NCBI RefSeq assembly: GCF_007828865.1
Contig: NZ_VIVK01000001.1
Location: 4,960,001-5,024,000 of the forward strand
Direction: 5' to 3'
DNA from: Kribbella amoyensis
GTDB lineage: Bacteria; Actinomycetota; Actinomycetes; Propionibacteriales; Kribbellaceae
Length of the DNA stretch: 64,000 nt
The stretch's first letter is position 1; every line of letters starts with the position of its first letter. Below the pieces are notes generated by a model. That model saw only the letters and a program-made list of their open reading frames with translations, ran no database searches and was not told where the DNA came from. Both the position numbers and the translations under genes were made by a program. This document shows positions 31,463-38,829 of the stretch, one piece after another.

Positions 31463-33073
31463 GTGCGACGTCTGAGTGGAGTAGTGGGGGTGACTCTCGG
31501 TCTCGCCCTGGCCCTGAGTGCCTGTGGCGACGGCGGCAGCAGCGCAAGCAGCGGCAGCGGTGGGGCGAAGAGCGAGACGATCGCGATCGCCGCCGACCCG
31601 CTGGAGTACATCAACCCGCTGAACGAGAACGGCAGCCCGGGTATCCAGGTCGCGATGGCGATGTTCGCCCCGCTGGTCACCACCGACCCGAACACCGGCA
31701 AGACCGTCAACGTGCTGGCCGAGTCCGTCACGCCGGACAAGACCAGCCAGACCTGGACGATCAAGCTGAAGTCCGGCAACACCTTCCAGAACGGCCAGCC
31801 GCTGACCGCGAAGGACTACGTGGACAGCTGGAACCTGACCGCGCAGGGCTCGAACGGCTGGAAGAACAACGGCTTCTTCTCCAAGGTCGAGGGCTACGAG
31901 GCGCTGAACCCGCCGACGCCGGACGGGGCCACCCCGAAGCCGACCTCGGTGAAGGCGCTGAGCGGCCTGAAGCAGGTCGACGACCTGACCTTCACGGTCA
32001 AGCTCAAGGTGCCGTTCTCCCAGTTCGGCCTGACCCTGCAGTACCTCGGCCTGGCCCCGCTGCCGGAGGAGGTCCGCAAGGACCCCGACGCGTACAAGCG
32101 CAAGCCGATCGGCAACGGCCCGTACAAGCTCGAGGGTGAGTGGAACGCCGGCGACGACATCAAGCTGGCCAAGTGGGACGGGTACAAGGGCCCGAACGCA
32201 CCCGCGGCCGACGCGATCACGTACCGGTTCATCCCGAACGCCGACACCGCGTACAACGAGTTCCTGGCCGGCACCGTCGACTTCGTGGACGTGCCGTCGA
32301 CCAAGATCAAGACCTTCAAGACCGACGCGCCGGACCAGTGGGTCACCAGCGAGAGCTCGGGCGCCAACTACCTGGTCTTCCCGGCCTGGGACGCCCGGTT
32401 CAAGAACCCCAAGCTGCGGGCCGCGTTCTCGCAGGCGATCGACCGCAAGGCGTTCGCCGACCTGGTCGGCCTGGCCACCCCGGCCACCGGCCTGATCGCG
32501 CCGGACATCAACGGCTACCGCGCCGACGCCTGCAAGGTCTGCTCGTTCGACGCGGGCAAGGCCAAGCAGCTGCTGCAGGAGGCCGGCGGCTTCTCCGGTC
32601 CGGTGAACATCAACTACAACACCAGCTCGGCCACCGGCCAGATCTTCGCCGAGGCGATCGGCAACATGATCCGGCAGAACCTCGGCCTGGAGGTGAAGTA
32701 CACCGGCAAGCAGGGCTCGGAGATCACCGAGCTGGCCGACACCCGCAAGCTGGACGGGCTGCGGTTCAGCGGCTGGGGTCACGACTACCCGTCGATCGAG
32801 GACTACCTGACCCCGATGTTCAAGTCCAGCGGTGACGCGAACTTCTCCGGGTACAACAACCCCGCGCTCGACAAGGTGCTGGCCCAGGGCGACGCCGAGC
32901 CGGACCAGGAGAAGGCGATCGCGCTGTACCAGCAGGCCGAGGACATCGCGCTGGCCGACCTGCCGCTGATCCCGCTGTACGCCAAGCAGAACGCCTACCT
33001 GCACTCCGCCAAGATCGAGCCCCGGGTCTCGAAGTACGTCGGGGTGTCGGCGCTCTACGCGACGTTCAAGTGA
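31463..33073 (+). CDS. Oligopeptide/dipeptide ABC substrate-binding lipoprotein
   Basis: 536-residue SBP_bac_5 family protein, first gene of a five-gene importer. The signal peptide ends in a lipobox LSAC (Cys21), so it is lipid-anchored outside the membrane. Ordinary DppA/OppA features follow: PDKTSQTWTIKLKSGNTFQNG, YRFIPNADTAYNEFLAG and GWGHDYPSIEDYLTP. It starts with GTG 31463. Ligand may be peptides, but this family also binds sugars and metals-chelates; nothing in the sequence decides. It overlaps the first permease by four bases. Confidence 0.93.
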   Translation: MRRLSGVVGVTLGLALALSACGDGGSSASSGSGGAKSETIAIAADPLEYINPLNENGSPGIQVAMAMFAPLVTTDPNTGKTVNVLAESVTPDKTSQTWTIKLKSGNTFQNGQPLTAKDYVDSWNLTAQGSNGWKNNGFFSKVEGYEALNPPTPDGATPKPTSVKALSGLKQVDDLTFTVKLKVPFSQFGLTLQYLGLAPLPEEVRKDPDAYKRKPIGNGPYKLEGEWNAGDDIKLAKWDGYKGPNAPAADAITYRFIPNADTAYNEFLAGTVDFVDVPSTKIKTFKTDAPDQWVTSESSGANYLVFPAWDARFKNPKLRAAFSQAIDRKAFADLVGLATPATGLIAPDINGYRADACKVCSFDAGKAKQLLQEAGGFSGPVNINYNTSSATGQIFAEAIGNMIRQNLGLEVKYTGKQGSEITELADTRKLDGLRFSGWGHDYPSIEDYLTPMFKSSGDANFSGYNNPALDKVLAQGDAEPDQEKAIALYQQAEDIALADLPLIPLYAKQNAYLHSAKIEPRVSKYVGVSALYATFK

Positions 33074-33996
33074 CCCGGTTCGTCGCCCGCCGTGTCCTGA
33101 CGGCGATCCCGATCGGCGTGATCGTCACGCTGGGGGTCTTCGCGCTCGTGTTCGCGATGCCCGGAGACCCCCTGCGGGAACTGGCCGGGGACAAGCCGAT
33201 CCCGGCCGCCGTGCTGGCCGCCAAGCGGGCCCAGTTCCACCTGGACCAGCCGTTCATCGTGCAGTACCTGCTGTCGATGAAGGACATCGTCACCGGCAAC
33301 TTCGGCACCACGTTCGCCGGTGCCGACATCGCCGACCAGCTCCGGCTGCGGATCCCGGTGACGCTCAAGCTGACCCTGCTGGCGAACGCGTTCCAGTGGA
33401 CCCTCGGCCTGTTCTTCGGGATCTACGCCGGCTTCAAGCGGAACGGGATGATCGACAAGTCGTTGCTGCTGGCAACGCTGGTGCTGCTCGCCGTGCCCGG
33501 GCTGGTGGCGTACTTCGCCGCCCAGTACGTGTTCGGTGTCGAGCTGAAATGGTTCCCGGTGTCGGGCGTGCTGGAGGGCTTCCCGCGCTCGTACCTGCTG
33601 CCGGCGCTGGTGATCGGGCTGCTCGGGTTCGCCGGGCTGGCCCGGTTGATGCGGACGTCGATCGTGGAGACGGTGAACGCCGACTTCGTCAAGACGGCCC
33701 GGGCGAAGGGACTGGGGGAGCAGCGGGTGCTGTGGCGGCACATCCTGCCGAACGCGCTGCTCCCGGTGGTCACCTTCATCGGGATCGACCTGGCCGGCAT
33801 GTTCGGCGGCGCGATCATCACCGAGTCGATCTTCAACCTGCCCGGTCTCGGTCAGTTCATGTTCCAGGCGATCAAGCTGAAGGAAGGTGGTGTCGTGGTG
33901 CTGCTGTCGACCCTGGCGTTCGGCTCCTTCATCCTGATCAACCTCGCCGTCGACATCCTGTACGGCATCCTCGATCCGCGGGTGCGCAATGTCTGA
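33070..33996 (+). CDS. Peptide ABC transporter permease, DppB type
   Basis: 308 residues, six membrane segments, with the DppB N-terminal motif (TRFVARRVLTAIPIGVIVTL) and the cytoplasmic EAA-like loop DFVKTARAKGLGEQRVLWRH. Its GTG overlaps the binding-protein stop and its end overlaps the second permease by eight bases, so translation is coupled throughout. Confidence 0.93.
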   Translation: MTRFVARRVLTAIPIGVIVTLGVFALVFAMPGDPLRELAGDKPIPAAVLAAKRAQFHLDQPFIVQYLLSMKDIVTGNFGTTFAGADIADQLRLRIPVTLKLTLLANAFQWTLGLFFGIYAGFKRNGMIDKSLLLATLVLLAVPGLVAYFAAQYVFGVELKWFPVSGVLEGFPRSYLLPALVIGLLGFAGLARLMRTSIVETVNADFVKTARAKGLGEQRVLWRHILPNALLPVVTFIGIDLAGMFGGAIITESIFNLPGLGQFMFQAIKLKEGGVVVLLSTLAFGSFILINLAVDILYGILDPRVRNV

Positions 33997-34885
33997 GGTC
34001 CAGGCGGTGGTCGGCGCCGAGGCGCAGGAACTCGGCGACGGCCGGACACTGTCCAACACCGAACTCCTGCGGGCGCTGCTGCGCAAACCCCAGTTCGTCC
34101 TCTGCTCGCTGCTGCTGCTCGTGTTCTTCACGATGGCGGCGTTCCCGAAGCTGTTCACCTCGGTGGATCCGCGGTTCTGCGAGCTGACCAAGAGCCGGCA
34201 GGGCCGGTCGGCCGGGCACCCGTTCGGCTTCGACATCCAGGGCTGCGACTACTTCGCCAACGTGATCTACGGCGCGCGGCCGTCGGTCCTGGTCAGCATC
34301 ATCGCGAGCTTCGGGATCTTCCTGCTGGCCGGCACCCTCGGCCTGCTCGCGGGGTACTTCCCGGGCTTCGTCGACGGGCTGATCTCGCGGACCGCGGACG
34401 TGCTGTTCGCGGTCCCCGGCATCGTGTTGCTGATCGTCATCCTGAACTCGGTGCCGAACCGCAGTATCTGGGTGATCGTCGGGGTGATCCTGGTGATCGG
34501 CTGGCCGGGCGGGATGCGGCTGATGCGGTCCACGGTGTTCTCGGTCCGCAACCGCGAGTACGTGCTGGCGGCCCGGTCGATCGGGGTGCCACCGGTCCGG
34601 ATCCTGCGCAAACACGTGTTCCCGAACGCGATGGCGCCGTTGCTGGCGATGACCACGCTCGGCATCGGCGGCATGGTCGGGCTGGAGGCGGCGCTGACGT
34701 TCCTCGGGGTCGGCCTGCAGCCCCCGTCGATCTCGTGGGGTTCGCAGTTCGGCGTCGCGGCGTCGTACCGGGACACGCCGCACCTGTTCATCTGGCCGGC
34801 GTTGTTCATCTCCACGATGACGATCTCGTTCATGATCATCGGCGACGCGATCCGCGACGCCCTGGACCCGAAGTTGATGAGATGA
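33989..34885 (+). CDS. Peptide ABC transporter permease, DppC type
   Basis: 298 residues. A soluble N-terminal arm (residues 1-35) is followed by six membrane segments and the coupling loop EYVLAARSIGVPPVRILRKH. The DppC N-terminal region with NTELLRALLRKP and the periplasmic GHPFGFDIQGCDYFANV patch (usually GTDxxGRD) is slightly degenerate. Stop overlaps the ATG of the first ATPase gene. Confidence 0.93.
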   Translation: MSEVQAVVGAEAQELGDGRTLSNTELLRALLRKPQFVLCSLLLLVFFTMAAFPKLFTSVDPRFCELTKSRQGRSAGHPFGFDIQGCDYFANVIYGARPSVLVSIIASFGIFLLAGTLGLLAGYFPGFVDGLISRTADVLFAVPGIVLLIVILNSVPNRSIWVIVGVILVIGWPGGMRLMRSTVFSVRNREYVLAARSIGVPPVRILRKHVFPNAMAPLLAMTTLGIGGMVGLEAALTFLGVGLQPPSISWGSQFGVAASYRDTPHLFIWPALFISTMTISFMIIGDAIRDALDPKLMR

Positions 34886-35880
34886 CGAGCGGCGAAGTAC
34901 TGCTGAAGGTCAGTGACCTGAGCGTCGAGTTCGACACCCCGCGTGGTCCGGTCCGGGCGGTGGACGGGGTGTCCTGGCAGGTCCGGGCCGGGGAGACGCT
35001 GGCGATCCTGGGTGAGTCCGGGTCCGGCAAGAGCGTCTCCACCCAGGCGCTCACCGGGATCCTGGAGATGCCGCCCGGGCGGATCGTGTCCGGCACCGCC
35101 GAGTACCGCGGCGACGACCTGATCGCGATGTCGGTCAAGGAGCGGCGCAAGATCGTCGGGGACCGGATCACGATGGTGTTCCAGGACTCGCTGTCCGCGC
35201 TGAACCCGGTCCAGTCGGTCGGCAAGCAGATCGCCGAGTGCTACCGGGTGCACCGCGGGACGTCCAAGGCCGACGCGATGAAGAAGGCCGCGGAGATGCT
35301 CGACCGGGTCCGGATCCCGGCCGCGGCCAAACGGGTCCGCGACTACCCGCACGAGTTCTCCGGCGGCATGCGGCAGCGGGTGATGCTGGCGATGGCGCTC
35401 GCGCTCGACCCCGACGTACTGATCGCCGACGAACCGACGACGGCGCTCGACGTGACCGTCCAGGCGCAGATCCTCGAGCTGATCGCGGAGCTGCAGGCCG
35501 AGCGGGACATGGGCGTCGTGCTGATCACGCACGACCTCGGCGTGGTCGCGGACGTCGCCGACAACGTGGTGGTGATGTACGCCGGTCACGTGGTCGAGCG
35601 GGCGTCGACGGCGGACGCCTTGGAGAATCCGGTCCACCCGTACACCGAGGGTCTGCTCGGCTCGATGCCGTCGGCGGACCTGAAGGGCCAGGAGTTGCCG
35701 ACGATCCCAGGCACGCCGCCGTCGTTGCGGGCGATCCCGTCCGGCTGCGCGTTCCGGACCCGGTGCCCGCAGGCCATCGACGAGTGCGCGGCCGAGGTCC
35801 CGCCGTTGCTCACGGTCGCGCCCGGCCGCGACGCCGCCTGCATCCGGCGGACCACGATCTCGGCGAAGGAGGCGGTCTGA
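34882..35880 (+). CDS. Peptide ABC transporter ATPase, DppD type
   Basis: 332-residue ATPase: Walker A GESGSGKS near 43, signature FSGGMRQRVMLAMAL near 160, Walker B VLIADEPTTALD, His switch LITHDLG, and the oligopeptide C-terminal extension with cysteines (GCAFRTRCPQA) that can hold an iron-sulfur cluster. The start at 34882 is set by the ATGA overlap; the longer frame is not homologous. One-base overlap to the next ATPase. Confidence 0.93.
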   Translation: MTSGEVLLKVSDLSVEFDTPRGPVRAVDGVSWQVRAGETLAILGESGSGKSVSTQALTGILEMPPGRIVSGTAEYRGDDLIAMSVKERRKIVGDRITMVFQDSLSALNPVQSVGKQIAECYRVHRGTSKADAMKKAAEMLDRVRIPAAAKRVRDYPHEFSGGMRQRVMLAMALALDPDVLIADEPTTALDVTVQAQILELIAELQAERDMGVVLITHDLGVVADVADNVVVMYAGHVVERASTADALENPVHPYTEGLLGSMPSADLKGQELPTIPGTPPSLRAIPSGCAFRTRCPQAIDECAAEVPPLLTVAPGRDAACIRRTTISAKEAV

Positions 35881-36884
35881 TGGCCGAAGAGTTGCTGGTA
35901 GCAACGAATTTGGTGAAGCACTACGACATCAGCCCGGCGTTCTCGTTCGGGACCAAGACCCTGGTCCGGGCCGTGGACGGCGTCGACCTGGTGCTCCGCA
36001 AGGGCGAGTCGCTCGGCATCGTCGGCGAGTCCGGCTGCGGCAAGTCCACCCTCGTCCGGCTGCTCGCCGCCCTGGAGAAGCCGACCTCGGGGGAGCTGCG
36101 GTACGGCGGTGTGGACGTGGCCAAGCTGGGCGCCAAGGACCTGCGGAAGTGGCGCCGCAACGTCCAGGTGGTGTTCCAGGACCCGTACTCCAGCCTGAAC
36201 CCGCGGATGCGCGTCGGCGAGATCGTCGCGGAGCCGCTGGAGGTGCACCCGGACGTCTCCCAGGGGATGGACATCCGGACCCGGGTCCGCGAACTGCTCG
36301 AGCTGGTCGGGTTGCGGGCCGAGGACGAGACGAAGTTCCCGCACCAGTTCTCCGGGGGCCAGCGGCAGCGGATCGGGATCGCGCGGGCGATCGCACTGAA
36401 CCCGGACATCCTGCTCTGCGACGAACCGGTGTCCGCGCTCGACCTGTCGGTGCAGGCGCAGGTGGTGAACCTGCTGATGCGGCTGCAGCGTGAACTCGGG
36501 CTGAGCATCATCTTCGTCGCGCACGACCTCTCGGTGGTCCGGCACGTCTCGGACCGGGTCGCGGTGATGTACCTGGGCCGCGTCGCCGAACTGGGCGTGC
36601 ACCACGAGGTGTACGACGTGCCGGCGCACCCGTACACGCAGGCGCTGCTGTCCGCGGAACCGGGGATGGCGCGGCAGGGCCGGCAGCGGATCGTGCTGGC
36701 CGGCGACCCGCCCTCGCCGGTGTCGCCGCCGTCGGGGTGCCGCTTCCACACCCGGTGCCTGCGGGCCGAGGCGAAGTGCTCGGTCGACGTGCCGGAGTTG
36801 CGGGTGATCCCGTCCGGTCAGGAGGTCGCGTGCCACTTCGCCGAAAATGCACAAGCCGCGTACACCACGGCCGTGCCATCCTGA
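35880..36884 (+). CDS. Peptide ABC transporter ATPase, DppF type
   Basis: 334-residue partner ATPase with Walker A GESGCGKST near 48, signature FSGGQRQRIGIARA, Walker B ILLCDEPVSALD and the C-terminal SGCRFHTRCLRAEAKC motif. ATG 35880 shares its A with the previous stop codon. The operon is complete: binding protein, two permeases, two ATPases. It ends at 36884, four bases before a GNAT gene. Confidence 0.93.
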   Translation: MAEELLVATNLVKHYDISPAFSFGTKTLVRAVDGVDLVLRKGESLGIVGESGCGKSTLVRLLAALEKPTSGELRYGGVDVAKLGAKDLRKWRRNVQVVFQDPYSSLNPRMRVGEIVAEPLEVHPDVSQGMDIRTRVRELLELVGLRAEDETKFPHQFSGGQRQRIGIARAIALNPDILLCDEPVSALDLSVQAQVVNLLMRLQRELGLSIIFVAHDLSVVRHVSDRVAVMYLGRVAELGVHHEVYDVPAHPYTQALLSAEPGMARQGRQRIVLAGDPPSPVSPPSGCRFHTRCLRAEAKCSVDVPELRVIPSGQEVACHFAENAQAAYTTAVPS

Positions 36885-36888
36885 CCGC

Positions 36889-37335
36889 GTGCTCACCCGT
36901 GTCCTGATCGAGCCGCGCCCACGCGACGACCTGGGCCTCGTCCTGCTGCTCGACCTGGCGTTGCAGGAGCTGTTCACCCGGTACCCGGCCAGCCGGTCGC
37001 ACCCGGTCGACCCGGCCACCACCTTCCTGGTGGCCGTGGCCGGCGGCGACGCGGTCGGCTGCGTCGGGCTGATGCCGGTGGTGGACGGGGTGGGCGAGAT
37101 CAAGAGGTTGTACGTCCGCCCCGACCACCGCGGCCAGGGCATCGCCCGCCGGCTGATCACCTCCGCCGAGGCCCTGGCCCGGCACCGCGGCGCCATCACC
37201 CTCCGCCTCGCCACCGGCAGCCGCCAGCCCGAAGCGATGACCTTGTACCAGTCGGCCGGGTACCGACCCACCCAGCCGTACGGCAAGTACGCCCGCCAGC
37301 CCACCGCCCTCTGCTACCTCAAGTCCCTCGCCTGA
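36889..37335 (+). CDS. GNAT-family N-acetyltransferase
   Basis: 148-residue acetyltransferase. The acetyl-CoA loop RLYVRPDHRGQGIARRLI is near 66-83 and the C-terminal strand AMTLYQSAGYRP follows. Start is GTG 36889, four bases after the peptide-importer ATPase, so it may be co-transcribed with it and could modify an imported peptide or amine; that is inference. The substrate is unknown. Confidence 0.88.
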   Translation: MLTRVLIEPRPRDDLGLVLLLDLALQELFTRYPASRSHPVDPATTFLVAVAGGDAVGCVGLMPVVDGVGEIKRLYVRPDHRGQGIARRLITSAEALARHRGAITLRLATGSRQPEAMTLYQSAGYRPTQPYGKYARQPTALCYLKSLA

Positions 37336-37370
37336 CCCCGCGCCCCCACCCCACTTCGTGCACGCACCAG

Positions 37371-37453
37371 CCGCCGAGCCCGACTTTGGGTACGCACCGG
37401 CCGAATTCCGCGCGCCGAGGTGACCGGTACGTGCTCAAAGTCGGCGGGCGCGG
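37371..37453. repeat. Large imperfect palindrome between GNAT and dapB
   Basis: Two arms of about 29 bases (left 37371-37400 containing CGACTTTGGGTACGCACCGG; right 37424-37453) pair with roughly five mismatches around a 23-base loop. It probably ends the upstream operon. Similar CGACTTTGnGTACG words are not repeated elsewhere in the window as far as I can see. Confidence 0.65.
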
Positions 37454-37516
37454 AAGGGGTGCGGGTGGTGGGGTGAGATATTTGGGCGGGTTCGGTGTGT
37501 GCGAGGAAGGGTGCGG

Positions 37517-38263
37517 ATGATCAAGGTCGGGGTGCTGGGTGCTCAGGGCAAGATGGGAGCCCAGACTTGTCTGGCGGTGGAGGCGGCGGACGGGGTCGAG
37601 CTGGTGGCCCGGCTCGATCTGGGCGACGACCTGGACGCGTTGACCGCGGCCGGGGCCCAGGTGGTGGTCGACTTCACCCGGCCCGAGGTCGTGATGGACA
37701 ACCTCGGCTGGTGCATCGGGCACGGGATCAACGCCGTCGTCGGGACCACCGGGTTCGACGACGAGCGGCTCGCGACGCTGCGGTCCCAGCTGGAGCAGAG
37801 CCCCGGCACCGGTGTCCTGATCGCGCCGAACTTCTCGATCGGCGCCGTGCTGATGATGCAGTTCGCCGCGCAGGCCGCCAAGTACTACGAGTCGGTCGAG
37901 ATCGTCGAGCTGCACCACCCGGACAAGGTCGACGCCCCGTCCGGGACGGCGCGGCGGACGGCGGAGCTGGTCGCGGCCGCGCGCCGGGAGGCCGGGCTCG
38001 GGTCGAGTCCGGACGCCACCACCACCGGGCTCGACGGGGCCCGCGGCGCCGACGTCGACGGGGTCCGGGTGCACGGAATCCGGTTGCGCGGTCTGGTCGC
38101 GCACCAGGAGGTGCTGTTCGGCGACACCGGCGAGACCCTCACGATCCGGCACGACTCGATGCACCGGGAGTCGTTCATGGCCGGCGTCCTGCTCGGGGTC
38201 CGGCGGATCGTCGACACCCCGGGCCTGACCGTCGGCCTCGAGAACTTCCTCGACGTCGGATGA
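37517..38263 (+). CDS. dapB: 4-hydroxy-tetrahydrodipicolinate reductase
   Basis: 248-residue DapB, which reduces HTPA with NAD(P)H in the diaminopimelate/lysine pathway. The dinucleotide motif VGVLGAQGKMG is at 4-14; the family signature ELHHPDKVDAPSGTA contains the catalytic His and Lys; FSIGAVLMMQFA and the C-terminal DFT-like GLENFLDV complete it. ATG 37517 has GAGGAAGGG upstream. dapA is encoded separately at 55692. DAP is both a wall precursor and the lysine source, so it also feeds the putative N6-hydroxylysine pathway. Confidence 0.96.
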   Translation: MIKVGVLGAQGKMGAQTCLAVEAADGVELVARLDLGDDLDALTAAGAQVVVDFTRPEVVMDNLGWCIGHGINAVVGTTGFDDERLATLRSQLEQSPGTGVLIAPNFSIGAVLMMQFAAQAAKYYESVEIVELHHPDKVDAPSGTARRTAELVAAARREAGLGSSPDATTTGLDGARGADVDGVRVHGIRLRGLVAHQEVLFGDTGETLTIRHDSMHRESFMAGVLLGVRRIVDTPGLTVGLENFLDVG

Positions 38264-38700
38264 CCGCCAAGCGCGCGGCGATCGTCCTCGCGGTGGTCTT
38301 CGTCGCGTACGCCGTGCTGCTCGGCTGGCGAGGTGTGCTGCTGATCGGGACCGGCGATCCGGTCGCGATCGTGCTCGGCCTCGCGGTGCTGGTGATCCCG
38401 GTCGTCGGCGCGTACCTGGTCTGGCGGGAGCTCCAGTTCGGCCGCCGGACCGAGGACCTGGCCCGCGAGCTCGACGCGCAGGGCCTGCTCCCCGTCGACG
38501 ATCTGCCACGCCGTCCGTCGGGCCGGATCGAGCGGTCCGCGGCCGACGCGGCGTTCGCGAAGTACCAGGCCGAGGCGGAGGCGGCGCCGGACGACTGGCG
38601 GGCGTGGTTCCGGCTGTCCACGGCGTACGACGCGGCGGGGGACCGGAAGCGGGCGCGGGCGGCGATGCGGACGGCGATCGGGCACCACGATCGTCGCTGA
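38260..38700 (+). CDS. Small membrane protein downstream of dapB
   Basis: 146 residues. Two membrane segments (about 6-24 and 32-52) are followed by a soluble, charged C-terminus; the last 50 residues (AAPDDWRAWFRLSTAYDAAGDRKRARAAMRTA) look like a single TPR-type helix pair. The ATG overlaps the dapB stop (ATGA), so it is in the same operon. Homologous tails are seen after dapB in other actinobacteria. Function unknown. Confidence 0.8.
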   Translation: MTAKRAAIVLAVVFVAYAVLLGWRGVLLIGTGDPVAIVLGLAVLVIPVVGAYLVWRELQFGRRTEDLARELDAQGLLPVDDLPRRPSGRIERSAADAAFAKYQAEAEAAPDDWRAWFRLSTAYDAAGDRKRARAAMRTAIGHHDRR

Positions 38701-38829
38701 TCCTCAAGCACGCGTTTGCTTGCCGAGGGCGCTTGCTGGGACCGGCCGGTGAGTTGTCCGCGAACTCCGGACAGTGCCTGACAACCCGGTTCCGGACGGG
38801 ATACCTTCAAGGGACGTGGCGACCGCCAC

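Noticed and set aside
37336..37516. tRNA gene in the dapB upstream palindrome
   Set aside because: It forms a single long stem and no cloverleaf or conserved T-loop is present.
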